Position numbers and translations under genes: made by a program
Shown here: positions 31,540-39,819 of the stretch, piece by piece
Layout: each line of letters starts with the position of its first letter
Position numbering within the stretch: position 1 is the stretch's first letter
The notes under the pieces: model-generated
Database searches by the model: none
What the model saw: the letters and a program-made list of their open reading frames with translations, nothing else
Told to the model about the DNA's origin: nothing
From: Actinomadura violacea
Lineage (GTDB): Bacteria > Actinomycetota > Actinomycetes > Streptosporangiales > Streptosporangiaceae
Length of the DNA stretch: 64,000 nt
Assembly (NCBI RefSeq): GCF_017573465.1
Contig: NZ_JAGEPF010000002.1
Location: 248,001 to 312,000 of the forward strand
Direction of reading: 5' to 3'

Positions 31540-33657
31540 ATGAGGCTTCCCGCACTGACGCCGGGCGGTCTGGAACTGCGCCGGTTCGCCCGGAACCGGC
31601 TGACGCGCATCGCGCTCGCCGGACTCGTCCTGCTGCCGCTGCTGTATGCAGGTCTCTACCTCTGGTCTTTCTGGGACCCGTACGCCCGGCTCCGGCACGT
31701 GCCGGTGGCGCTCGTCGTCGAGGACCGGCCCGCGAAGGCCGGCGGCGAGACCGTGCACGCGGGCGCCGACCTCGCCGGCGAGCTGAAGAAGCGGGAGGTC
31801 TTCGACTGGAAGACCGTCTCGGCGGAGAAGGCCGCGAAGGGCGTCCGGTCCGGGAAGTACTACATGTCGCTGACGATCCCGGCGGACTTCAGCGCGCGCA
31901 TCGCCTCGCCGTCCGGGAACGGGACGCCGACGGCGGCCGGGCTGCGGCTCCAGATGAACGACGCGAACAACTACGTCGTCGGGACGCTCGCGCAGGCCGC
32001 GTTCAAGGAGATCAGCGCCGCCGCGAGCGGGAACGCCGTGCACGGCTACCTCGACCAGATCTTCCTGTCGTTCGACAAGCTCCACACCAGGCTCGGCAAG
32101 GCGGCCGAGGGGGCGGACGAGCTCGCGAGCGGGTCCGGGCAGGCGCACGACGGCGCCGGGAAGCTCGCGAAGGGCGCGGGCGACGCGAAGGCCGGCGCCG
32201 GAAGGCTCAAGGGCGGCATCGACGAGGCCCGCTCCGGCAGCGGACGGCTCACCTCCGGGCTCGACGACCTGCGCACCGGGACCGGGCAGGTCGCGGCCGG
32301 GATGCAGCAGCTGACCACCACCGTCGACAAGGCGGGCGACACCCTCGTCCCGCTGCTGCGCGACCGCGCACCGGAGATCAAGCAGGCGGCGCTGCTCGTC
32401 GCGCAGGGCGCGGACGTCCTCGCCGACGGCGCCGGGCGGCTGCCCCGGCAGACCGGCGCCGCCGTGAAGCAGGCCGAGAACGCGCAGGCCGAGCTGAAGA
32501 CCTACCTCGCCGCGCACCCCGAGGTCCCGGCGAACGTCCGGCAGGACCTGACCCGGGCCGCCGCGCAGGTCGTCACCGTCGCCCGGCAGGTGGACGGCTA
32601 CATCCGCGACCACACCGGCGACCTGCGCAAGGTCGCCGCCGACGCCCGGACGGTCGGGACCGCCGCGCGCGAACTCGCCAAGGACGCGCCGACACTCGCC
32701 GCGAAGGTCGAGAACGCGCGCCGCGACGTCGACCGCCTCAACGCCGGGACCAAGCAGGTCAACGCGGGCGCCGGGCAGCTGCTGTCCGGATCGTCGCAGC
32801 TCACGAGCGGTCTCGGCACCCTGTCGGGCGGCGCTGGGCAGCTGGAGACCGGGCTCGGGCGGCTGTCCGGCGGCGCGGTCACGCTGGAGACCGCCCTCGC
32901 GCAGATCTCCGACGGCAACCAGCGGCTCGCGAGCGGCCTGAACGACGGCGTCGCGCAGATCCCGTCCTACAGCGACGGTGAGCGCAACGCCCGCGACGAC
33001 ATGATGAGCAACCCCGTCCGGCTGGCGTCCTCGACGGACAACAAGGCGCCGAACTACGGCACCGGCTTCGCGCCGTTCTTCGTGCCGCTGTCGCTGTGGG
33101 TCGGCGGGATGATCATCTACATGCTGCTGCGGCCGCTGAACCCGCGCGCGCTCGCGGGCACCGCGCCCGGCCGCCGCGTCGCGCTCGCCGGGTGGCTGCC
33201 CGCCGCCGCGGTCGGCGCCGCGCAGGCCGGCGTCGTGCTGGCCGTCCTGCACGTCGCACTCGGGCTGCGCGCCGAGCACTGGGCCGGGCTCACCGCGTTC
33301 CTGATGCTGGCGTCCGCCGCGTTCCTCGCCGTGATCCAGTGGGTGAACGCCCGGTTCGGGCCGATCGGCCGGATCATCGCGCTCGCGCTGCTGATGCTGC
33401 AGCTCACCTCCGCCGCCGGCACCTACCCGATCGAGACGAGCCCCGGCTTCTTCCAGGCGATCCGTCCGTGGCTGCCGATGCCGTGGGTCGTGGACGCCGT
33501 CCGGCACCTGATCGGTGGCGGCGACCTGACCCCGGTATGGCAGGGTTGTGCGGTGCTGGTCGCGTTCCTGGCCGGCGGGCTCGCGCTCACCGCCCTGGCC
33601 GTCCGGCACAACCGGGTGTGGACGATGAAACGCCTGCACCCGGCGCTGAAGCTCTAG
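31540..33657 (+). CDS. YhgE/Pip-type membrane protein (ABC permease or export component)
   Basis: 705 residues. One TM helix near residue 25-47, followed by a very long extracytoplasmic region with coiled repeats (SGSGQAHDGAGKLAKGAGDAKAG and similar), then about five TM helices from residue ~510 (FVPLSLWVGGMIIYML onward). This YhgE/Pip architecture resembles MmpL/ABC-2 transporters with a tape-measure ectodomain. With the upstream ATPase it may export a cell-surface or lipid substrate; the TetR downstream suggests inducible export. GGAG at 31527-31530 precedes ATG. Confidence 0.88.
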   Translation: MRLPALTPGGLELRRFARNRLTRIALAGLVLLPLLYAGLYLWSFWDPYARLRHVPVALVVEDRPAKAGGETVHAGADLAGELKKREVFDWKTVSAEKAAKGVRSGKYYMSLTIPADFSARIASPSGNGTPTAAGLRLQMNDANNYVVGTLAQAAFKEISAAASGNAVHGYLDQIFLSFDKLHTRLGKAAEGADELASGSGQAHDGAGKLAKGAGDAKAGAGRLKGGIDEARSGSGRLTSGLDDLRTGTGQVAAGMQQLTTTVDKAGDTLVPLLRDRAPEIKQAALLVAQGADVLADGAGRLPRQTGAAVKQAENAQAELKTYLAAHPEVPANVRQDLTRAAAQVVTVARQVDGYIRDHTGDLRKVAADARTVGTAARELAKDAPTLAAKVENARRDVDRLNAGTKQVNAGAGQLLSGSSQLTSGLGTLSGGAGQLETGLGRLSGGAVTLETALAQISDGNQRLASGLNDGVAQIPSYSDGERNARDDMMSNPVRLASSTDNKAPNYGTGFAPFFVPLSLWVGGMIIYMLLRPLNPRALAGTAPGRRVALAGWLPAAAVGAAQAGVVLAVLHVALGLRAEHWAGLTAFLMLASAAFLAVIQWVNARFGPIGRIIALALLMLQLTSAAGTYPIETSPGFFQAIRPWLPMPWVVDAVRHLIGGGDLTPVWQGCAVLVAFLAGGLALTALAVRHNRVWTMKRLHPALKL

Positions 33658-33683
33658 AAGGCCCGATCGTGGGAGGCAGGGAC

Positions 33684-34262
33684 GTGGCGCGCAGCGCGAC
33701 CCGGGAGAAGCTGTTCACCGCGGCGATCGAGCTGATCGCCGAGAGCGGGCTCGCCGCCACCACCGTCGACCAGATCGCCGACCGGGCCGGCGTCGCCAAG
33801 GGCACCGTCTACTACAACTTCGGCAGCAAGGCGGCGCTGTTCTCGGCGCTGCTGGAGTACGGGGTCGACCGGCTCGCGGGCGCGCTGCGCGACGCCGCGT
33901 CCGGCCGCCCGCCGCTGGACGCGCTGGAGGCGGTGGTCAGCGCGGAGCTGGCGTTCATCGGCGAGCACGAGTCGTTCGCGCGGCTGCTGATCGCCGAGAC
34001 GTGGCGGTCGGGCGGCGACTGGCAGCACACCGCCCGGCTCATCCGGGAGCGCGCCATCGGGGTCGTCGCGGACGTGCTGCGCGGCGCGGTCGAGGCCGGC
34101 GACCTGCGCGCGGACCTCGACACCGGCACCGCCGCGTCCGCGGTGTTCGGCATGGTGCTGACCGTCGCGCTCGACTGGCGCGCGCTCGACCCGGACCGCT
34201 CCTTCGCCGACGTCCACGCCACCCTGATGGACCTGCTGCGCGGCCGCCTCACCGCGGTCTAG
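33684..34262 (+). CDS. TetR family repressor of the ABC/YhgE operon
   Basis: 192 residues. HTH at about 10-50: REKLFTAAIELIAESGLAATTVDQIADRAGVAKGTVYYNF. C-terminal half is Ala/Leu/Val-rich with AETWRSGGDWQHT. GTG at 33684 is chosen because GGGAGG lies 7 bases upstream; GTG at 33669 would overlap the ribosome site. It sits 26 bases after YhgE and probably represses the operon through the palindrome at 30699-30712, and perhaps the SDR operon through 24484-24497. Ends 4 bases from the convergent MarR gene. Confidence 0.9.
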   Translation: MARSATREKLFTAAIELIAESGLAATTVDQIADRAGVAKGTVYYNFGSKAALFSALLEYGVDRLAGALRDAASGRPPLDALEAVVSAELAFIGEHESFARLLIAETWRSGGDWQHTARLIRERAIGVVADVLRGAVEAGDLRADLDTGTAASAVFGMVLTVALDWRALDPDRSFADVHATLMDLLRGRLTAV

Positions 34263-34266
34263 CCGG

Positions 34267-34737
34267 TCAGGGCAGGTTGCGGACCTGCTCGATCACGCCG
34301 GGCATCGCGGCGTTGTTGGCGCCGATCCAGTCGAGGAGGACGGCGATCTGCTCGTCGCTGTAGGTCGCGAGGCGCTCGCGGAAGACGCGGGCGATGGGCT
34401 CGAAGTACTCGCCGAACCGGGCGACGTTCTCCGGGACGAGCTCGACGATCACGCGGCGGCGGTCGTCGGGGTCGCGGGTGCGCTTGACGTAGCCGGCCTT
34501 CTCCAGCCGGTCGATCACGGCGGTGATGGCGCCGCCGGTGGTGATGCCCATCAGCTCGGCGAGCCGGCCGGGGGTCTGCGGGCCGTCCAGGGTGAGCGCG
34601 TTGACGCACTGCGCGTCGGTGACGTTCATCCCCGCCTTGCTCGCGGTCGCGTGGTGCAGCAGCACGGTGAACATCGTGGAGCGCTGCATCCCCGCCTGCA
34701 GTTCCGCCATCATCCGCTCGCGGTCCGGGATCGCCAC
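34267..34737 (-). CDS. MarR family transcriptional regulator
   Basis: 156 residues. Winged HTH with TPGRLAELMGITTGGAITAVIDRLEKAGYVKR (about 55-86) followed by the wing DPDDRRRVIVELV. N-terminal dimerisation helix contains HHATASKAGMNVTDAQC, typical of the MarR family; a Cys is present but no redox role can be assumed. GTG start after GGGGTGGGG. It has its own promoter region (34738-35047) with an inverted repeat. It converges on the TetR gene. Confidence 0.9.
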   Translation of the reverse strand: MAIPDRERMMAELQAGMQRSTMFTVLLHHATASKAGMNVTDAQCVNALTLDGPQTPGRLAELMGITTGGAITAVIDRLEKAGYVKRTRDPDDRRRVIVELVPENVARFGEYFEPIARVFRERLATYSDEQIAVLLDWIGANNAAMPGVIEQVRNLP

Positions 34738-34756
34738 GCCCCACCCCTCGTTCTTT

Positions 34757-34771
34757 TCTCTGAAATAGAGA
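34757..34771. promoter_or_regulatory. Inverted repeat TCTCT-N5-AGAGA upstream of MarR, candidate autoregulatory site
   Basis: Perfect 5-nt arms around GAAAT, 20 bases before the MarR GTG and just downstream of a likely -10 element. MarR proteins usually bind such short palindromes over their own promoter. No experimental consensus for this family member is known to me. Confidence 0.5.
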
Positions 34772-34796
34772 GGCTCAGTCTAGTGCGCCGCGGCCG

Positions 34797-34856
34797 GAAC
34801 CGACACACGCGCCGCGACGGGAACCGACATCCGCGCCGCGGCAGGAACCGGCACAG
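34797..34856. repeat. 24-bp tandem repeat, two full copies and a partial third
   Basis: GAACCGACA recurs at 34797 and 34821, and GAACCGGCA at 34845, with an exact 24-bp period; the intervening bases read CGCGCCGCG in the full copies. Because 24 is a multiple of three it yields repetitive reading frames, but I see no gene. Possibly a minisatellite or a multi-site protein-binding array. Confidence 0.7.
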
Positions 34857-35047
34857 CCGGGGGGCGGCCCGGCTGTGTCGCACGAGACACCGGCCGCGGG
34901 ACGGGGCGGAACGGATCGCCACTAAACTGGCTTTTGTTAGGACCACTAAACAAGCGGTCCGCTCCTGGCCCCGGATCCCACGAAGGTTCGGGGCCGCCCC
35001 CTATCCGGCCCCTTCGCCCGCAAGACCGGCTCGCCCGCCGGTCCTGC

Positions 35048-36622
35048 TCAGCCCTCGTCGGCCTCCCCGGCGACCTGCTTCGCCCACCGGTAGTCCGCCT
35101 TCCCCGCCGGGGACCGCTTCATCTCCGGGACGAACGCGTACACCCGCGGCACCTTGTACCCCGACAGCTCCCGCCGGCAGTGCGCGTCCAGCTCCTCGGC
35201 CGAAGGCCGCTCGCCCGACGGCTGGATCACCGCCGCGACCCGGTTGCCCCACCGCTCGTCCGGAACGCTCGTCACCACCGCGTCGTACACGCCCGGATGC
35301 CCCTTGAGGACGGCCTCGACCTCCTCCGGGAACACCTTCTCCCCGCCGGTGTTGATGGCCTGCGACCCCCGCCCGTAGACGGCGATCGTCCCGTCCTCCT
35401 CGACGGTCGCGATGTCGCCGGTGAGCAGCCAGCGCGTCCCGTCGACGACCGGGAACGTCCGGGCCGTCTTCTCCGGGTCGTTGTAGTAGCCGTGCGCGAT
35501 ATAGCCGGTGCGCGCGACCTGCCCGATCACCCCGGAACCCGGCTTCACCGGCTGGAGCGCGTCGTCCAGCACCGTCACGTTCTCCACGTCCGGCGCGAAC
35601 TTCAGGCCCTTCTCCGGCGTGGAGCCCGCCGTCGCCTCCGCCGTCGAACCCGACTCCGTCGACCCGAACCGGTCCAGGATCATCGTGTTCGGCAGCAGCT
35701 TCTGGATCCGGTCGCGGACCGTCCCGGTCAGGATCGCGCCCGTCGACACGAACGCCAGCAGCGACGAGGTGTCGTACCCGCCGCGCCCCAGCTCCTCGGC
35801 CATCGGGATCGCCATCGCGTCGCCGGTGATCGTCAGCGAGTTGACCTTCTCCCGCTCGATCGTCCGCCAGATCTCCGCCGCCTCGAACTTGCGCGCGTAG
35901 ACGAGCGTGGCGCCCATGAACCAGGCGATCCACGTGGCCATCTGCGCGGCGCCGTGCATCAGCGGCGCGATCGGCATCATGATCATCGGACCGCCGCCCG
36001 CGGCCATCGCGACGACGTCCTCCGGCTTGCCCGGACGCGGGAACGTCGGGTTCCAGAACGCCAGCAGCATCTGCTCGGTCGACCACATGACGCCCTTCGG
36101 CATCCCCGTGGTCCCGCCCGTGTAGATGATGTAGGTGTCGTCGGCCGAGCGGGCCGGGAACCCGCGCGTCCCCGGCTGCGCCGCCAGCGCCTCGTCGTAG
36201 GGGACGGCGCCGTCGATCGACGGCGCGCCCCCCACGGCGATCAGGTGCCGCAGCTCCGGCGCCTCCGGGACCGTCGCGGCGACCCGGTCCTCGAACTCCA
36301 CGTCGTACAGCAGCGCGACGCTGTCGGAGTCCTTGTAGACGTACAGGAGCTCGTTCTCCACGTACCGGTAGTTCACGTTGATCGGCACGGCCCGGATCTT
36401 CAGCGCCGCCAGCAGCGCCGCGGCGTACTCGACGCCGTTGTACAGCTGCATCGCGACGTGCTGCCCGGGCCGCACGCCCGCCGACTCCAGATGGTGCGCG
36501 AGCCGGTTGGCGTGCTCGTCCAGCTCGGCGTAGGTGAGCCGCCGGTCGCCGCAGACCAGCGCGACCCGGTCCCCGATCGCGTCCGCGACTCCTTCGAACA
36601 GGTCAGCGTGGTTGTACTCCAT
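35048..36622 (-). CDS. Acyl-CoA synthetase (FadD-type, class I adenylate-forming)
   Basis: 524 residues. AMP-binding core YTGGTTGMPKGV (about 170-181), GSTESGST, the hinge region TGDIATVEEDGTIAVYGR, and C-terminal GEKVFPEEVE and SPAGKADYRW with the catalytic Lys. Activates a carboxylic acid to its CoA thioester via an adenylate; gene context suggests a sterol side-chain or branched fatty acid. It is the last gene of the five-gene operon beginning at 41374, 68 bases after the Ltp3-like gene. ATG with GGAGGAC upstream. Confidence 0.93.
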   Translation of the reverse strand: MEYNHADLFEGVADAIGDRVALVCGDRRLTYAELDEHANRLAHHLESAGVRPGQHVAMQLYNGVEYAAALLAALKIRAVPINVNYRYVENELLYVYKDSDSVALLYDVEFEDRVAATVPEAPELRHLIAVGGAPSIDGAVPYDEALAAQPGTRGFPARSADDTYIIYTGGTTGMPKGVMWSTEQMLLAFWNPTFPRPGKPEDVVAMAAGGGPMIMMPIAPLMHGAAQMATWIAWFMGATLVYARKFEAAEIWRTIEREKVNSLTITGDAMAIPMAEELGRGGYDTSSLLAFVSTGAILTGTVRDRIQKLLPNTMILDRFGSTESGSTAEATAGSTPEKGLKFAPDVENVTVLDDALQPVKPGSGVIGQVARTGYIAHGYYNDPEKTARTFPVVDGTRWLLTGDIATVEEDGTIAVYGRGSQAINTGGEKVFPEEVEAVLKGHPGVYDAVVTSVPDERWGNRVAAVIQPSGERPSAEELDAHCRRELSGYKVPRVYAFVPEMKRSPAGKADYRWAKQVAGEADEG

Positions 36623-36690
36623 CGGACGTCCTCCGGAGGGGTAGTCGCGCCTAGAAAACGGGGAACAGGGGAGCTGGGAAACGCGAGGAT

Positions 36691-37848
36691 CTACGGCTTG
36701 TCGCTGCCGACGACCCACACCGCGAAGAACTGGGCGCCGCCGCCGTAGGCGTGGCCGAGCGCGCGCCGCGCCCCGTCCACCTGGTGGTCGCCCGCCTGCC
36801 CGCGGACCTGCAGCGCCGCCTCCGCGAACCGGATCATCCCGGACGCGCCGATCGGGTTGGACGACAGCACCCCGCCCGACGGGTTCCACGGGATGTCCCC
36901 GTCGAACGCCGTCGCGCCGGACTCGGTGAGCTTCCAGCCCTCGTTGTCGCCGCAGAACCCGAGGTTCTCCAGCCACATCGGCTCATACCAGGAGAACGGC
37001 ACGTACACCTCGGCGCAGTCCAGCTCCCGGCGCGGGTCGGTGATGCCGGCCTGCCGGTACACGTCCGCCGCCGCGTCCTTGCCGCCCTGCGGGGAGACGC
37101 TGTCGCGGCCCGCGAACTGCATCGGCTCCGACCGCATCGCCGTCCCGTGCACCCACGCCGGCTTGCCCGGCGCCTTCTTCGCCGCGTCCTCCGAGGCCAG
37201 CACCATCGCGCAGGCGCCGTCGGACGACGGGCACGTCTCCAGGTAGCGGATCGGCTCCCACAGCATCGGCGTCGACTCGACCATCTCGCGGGAGATGCCG
37301 GGGATCTTCAGGTGCGCGTACGGGTTGCGCAGCGCGTTCTGCCGGTCCTTCACCGCGACGAGCGTGCCGATGTGGTCGGGCGCGCCGGACCGCGCCATGT
37401 ACGCGCGGATGTGCGGCGCGAAGTAGCCGCCGGCCCCGACGACCAGGGACGTCGTGAACGGCCCGTTCACCGTCAGCGCCCACGTCGCGTTCGACTCCGA
37501 CTGCTTCTCCCACGCGATCGTGAGGACCCGCTCGTGCACGCCGGACTGGATCAGGTTCGCCGCGACGATCGCGGTGGACCCGCCGACGGACCCGGCGGTG
37601 TGCACCCGCATCAGCGGCTTGCCCGTCGCGCCGATCGCGTCCGCCAGGAAGACCTCCGGCATCACCACGCCCTCGAACAGGTCGGGCGCCTTGCCGACCA
37701 CGACGGCGTCGATGTCCTTCCAGGTCAGCCCGGCGTCGTCGAGGGCGCGGCGGGCCGCCTCGCGCAGCAGGCCCGCCATCGACACGTCCAGCCGCTTGGT
37801 CCGGTACTGGGTCTGCCCGATGCCGATGACCGCACAGGGGTTAGCCAT
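36691..37848 (-). CDS. Thiolase-fold protein, Ltp3-like, lacking the usual nucleophilic cysteine
   Basis: 385 residues. Thiolase superfamily layout: QTQYRTKRLDVSMAGLLREA, DAVVVGKAPD, then VHTAGSVGGSTAIVAAN (about 81-97), where the Cys of thiolases is replaced within GSVGG. C-terminal NPSGGVLSSNPIGASG and GHAYGGGAQFF hold the usual His/Gly loops. This matches the non-thiolytic lipid-transfer group found with fadD and DUF35 genes (Mtb Rv3523/Ltp3 is the nearest named relative by context). Overlaps the Ltp4-like gene by 8 nt; GGAGAGAAG precedes ATG. Confidence 0.85.
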   Translation of the reverse strand: MANPCAVIGIGQTQYRTKRLDVSMAGLLREAARRALDDAGLTWKDIDAVVVGKAPDLFEGVVMPEVFLADAIGATGKPLMRVHTAGSVGGSTAIVAANLIQSGVHERVLTIAWEKQSESNATWALTVNGPFTTSLVVGAGGYFAPHIRAYMARSGAPDHIGTLVAVKDRQNALRNPYAHLKIPGISREMVESTPMLWEPIRYLETCPSSDGACAMVLASEDAAKKAPGKPAWVHGTAMRSEPMQFAGRDSVSPQGGKDAAADVYRQAGITDPRRELDCAEVYVPFSWYEPMWLENLGFCGDNEGWKLTESGATAFDGDIPWNPSGGVLSSNPIGASGMIRFAEAALQVRGQAGDHQVDGARRALGHAYGGGAQFFAVWVVGSDKP

Positions 37849-38881
37849 GGTTCTTCTCTCCCGACATCACGCAGACGAGGTTCTGCTGCAGGCAGGGGCC
37901 GGACGCGGCGTGTCCGAGCGCCCGGGACGCCGTCCCGTCGTGGATGCGGGACGCGGCCTCGCCGATGCGGATGAGGCCCGCCGCCATCACCGGGTTCGCC
38001 GACAGGGCGCCGCCGGACGGGTTGACCGTCACGCCGTCGCCGAGGCCGAGCGCCTCGCGCAGGATCAGCTCCTCGTGGCTGAACTGGGCGTGCAGCTCCG
38101 CGACCTCGACGCCGGCCGCGCCGGCCCTCTCGCCCGCGAGGCGGGCGGACTCCGAGCGGGTCAGGTCGCGCACGCCGAGGGCGTGCGGCTCGGTCCGGTG
38201 GTCGATGCCGGTGATCCACGCGGGCCGCTCGCACAGCTCGCGCGCCTTGTCGCCGGCCGCGAGGACGATCGCCGCCGCGCCGTCGGTGACGGGCGCGACG
38301 TCGTAGCCGTGCAGCGGCGCGACGTCGTAGTCGTCGCCGTCGGGGTCCGGCAGGTGCAGCGCGAACGGGTTGTCGCGGCCGGACGCCCGGGACCGCGCCG
38401 CGACGGCGCGCAGGTCGTCCTCCTTCGCGCCCGCCTTGTCCATGTACGCCCGGGCCTGCATCGCGGCCATCGACACCTGGTCGACGCCGAGCGGCGCCAG
38501 GTGGTACGGGTCGAGCTGCTGGGTCATGATCGCGCGCACGTCGCCCTGGGACGACTTGCCGAACCCGTACACCAGCGCGGTGTCGATCGCGCCGATCTGG
38601 AGCTTCACCCACGCCTCGTACAGCGCCCACGCGCCGTCCATCTCGACGTGGCTCTCGGAGATCGGCGGCCACGCGCCGAGGGTGTCGAGGGCGGACACGA
38701 ACGCGAACGGCGCGCCCTGCAGGTAGTCGCACGAGCCCGAGCAGGTGAACCCGAAGCGCGACAGGCCCGTCCGCTCCTTGATCTCGGTGATCACCGGCAG
38801 GACCATCTCGGTCTCCGCGAGCCCCTGGTCCTCGGCGCTGTGGTGACTCTGTGCGAACGCGACGACTGCGACATCACGCAT
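37841..38881 (-). CDS. Thiolase-fold protein, Ltp4-like
   Basis: 346 residues. N-terminal RDVAVVAFAQSHHSAEDQG, then GFTCSGSCDYLQGAPFAFV where the thiolase Cys position is kept, GKSSQGDVRAIMTQQ, and C-terminal NPSGGALSANPVMAAG and GHAASGPCLQQN. Pairs with the Ltp3-like protein (8-nt overlap) and the double DUF35 protein (1-nt overlap, TAATG). In M. tuberculosis the same trio occurs as Rv3521-Rv3522-Rv3523 in the sterol regulon. The three may form one hetero-oligomer; substrate inferred from context only. Confidence 0.85.
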   Translation of the reverse strand: MRDVAVVAFAQSHHSAEDQGLAETEMVLPVITEIKERTGLSRFGFTCSGSCDYLQGAPFAFVSALDTLGAWPPISESHVEMDGAWALYEAWVKLQIGAIDTALVYGFGKSSQGDVRAIMTQQLDPYHLAPLGVDQVSMAAMQARAYMDKAGAKEDDLRAVAARSRASGRDNPFALHLPDPDGDDYDVAPLHGYDVAPVTDGAAAIVLAAGDKARELCERPAWITGIDHRTEPHALGVRDLTRSESARLAGERAGAAGVEVAELHAQFSHEELILREALGLGDGVTVNPSGGALSANPVMAAGLIRIGEAASRIHDGTASRALGHAASGPCLQQNLVCVMSGEKNHG

Positions 38882-39819
38882 TACATGAAGTCCTTGATCT
38901 CTTCGAAGGGGACGTCGGGCTCGTCGATCGGCTCGAACCACTTGATGTTGGCCATCGACCGGTCCCACTCCTCGCGGGGCCGCCACGCCGCCTTCACCCG
39001 CATGCCCATCCGGACCTGGTCGGCCGGGACGCCCGCGATGAGCGTCAGCATCGTCAGGCCCGCGCCGTCCAGCAGGACGTAGCCGGACACGAACGGCACC
39101 TCGGGCGCGCGCGGGTCGGGGATGTTGTTGACCGCGAAGGTGGTGACGGTGCCGGTGTCGGGCAGCTCCACCTCCTCGGTCGTCGGCACGCCGTCGCGCG
39201 TGCAGAACCCCTTCATCGGGACGATGACCTTGTCGCACACGGGGCAGCGCTGCCCGATGATGCGGCCCTCGGCGATGCCGTCGAGGAACCGGCCGAGCGC
39301 CTGCCCGCCCTTCAGCCGGAACTCCAGGCTCGCCTGCGCGTTGATCATCGTGACCTCGGGCAGGAAGCACTCGATGTCGCCGATCGTCCCGGTGCGCTCC
39401 GCGCGGTACTTCGGCCGCACCCGCATCCCGGTCTTCAGCGTCTTCGGCGGCTTGGCGCCCGTGTCGAAGACGCCCATGTCGAGGGCGTGCAGCAGCGCCG
39501 TGTCGGCGCCGTCGGGGCGGACCAGCGCCCACGCGAACGGCCGGTCGAACGGGTGCTCCTTGGCCGGGTTCGGCACCCACGACCAGGTCGTGACGGTCCC
39601 GCCGGGGCCGACCTCGACGAACTCGCCGGTGACGTCCTCACCGGTCTCCGGGTCGTGCTCCGACGGCGGGACGAGCACCCGGCCGGCGGCCGTGCGGACG
39701 CCGACCATCCGGCCGTCGCGCAGCTCGCTCAGGAACCGCCCGATCACCGGGCCGACCGAGCGGGTGTAGCCGCCGGGGAACTCGACGACGTGGTTGATGT
39801 CCGTGGTGTCAGATGGCAC
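38881..39819 (-). CDS. Tandem DUF35 OB-fold protein (Rv3521-like)
   Basis: 312 residues with two DUF35 units. The second (about 150-300) keeps the zinc ribbon CPVCDKVIVPMKGFC and the OB segment. The first has lost every cysteine (VRTAAGRVLVPPSEHDPE), so it cannot bind zinc there. Both keep a conserved acyl-CoA-binding OB-fold pattern (VPNPAKEHPFDRPFAWALV; NNIPDPRAPEVPFVSGYVL). Probably a subunit for both thiolase-fold partners downstream. GTG start overlaps the FadD stop by 11 nt. Confidence 0.87.
   Translation of the reverse strand: MPSDTTDINHVVEFPGGYTRSVGPVIGRFLSELRDGRMVGVRTAAGRVLVPPSEHDPETGEDVTGEFVEVGPGGTVTTWSWVPNPAKEHPFDRPFAWALVRPDGADTALLHALDMGVFDTGAKPPKTLKTGMRVRPKYRAERTGTIGDIECFLPEVTMINAQASLEFRLKGGQALGRFLDGIAEGRIIGQRCPVCDKVIVPMKGFCTRDGVPTTEEVELPDTGTVTTFAVNNIPDPRAPEVPFVSGYVLLDGAGLTMLTLIAGVPADQVRMGMRVKAAWRPREEWDRSMANIKWFEPIDEPDVPFEEIKDFM

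Larger units (their letters stand above)
34738..35047. other. Intergenic region upstream of MarR
   Basis: 310 bases without a supportable gene. It holds, from left: the MarR ribosome site and inverted repeat; a TAGACT-like -10 on the minus strand near 34777-34782; a 24-bp tandem repeat (34797 to about 34856); and a near-palindrome at 34931-34954 in a locally AT-rich stretch. Both strands have short open frames here, but they are driven by the repeat and have no ribosome site. Confidence 0.6.

Noticed and set aside
34710..34946. Minus-strand frame with octapeptide repeats before MarR
   Set aside because: Created by the 24-bp repeat, no ribosome site, overlaps the MarR start.
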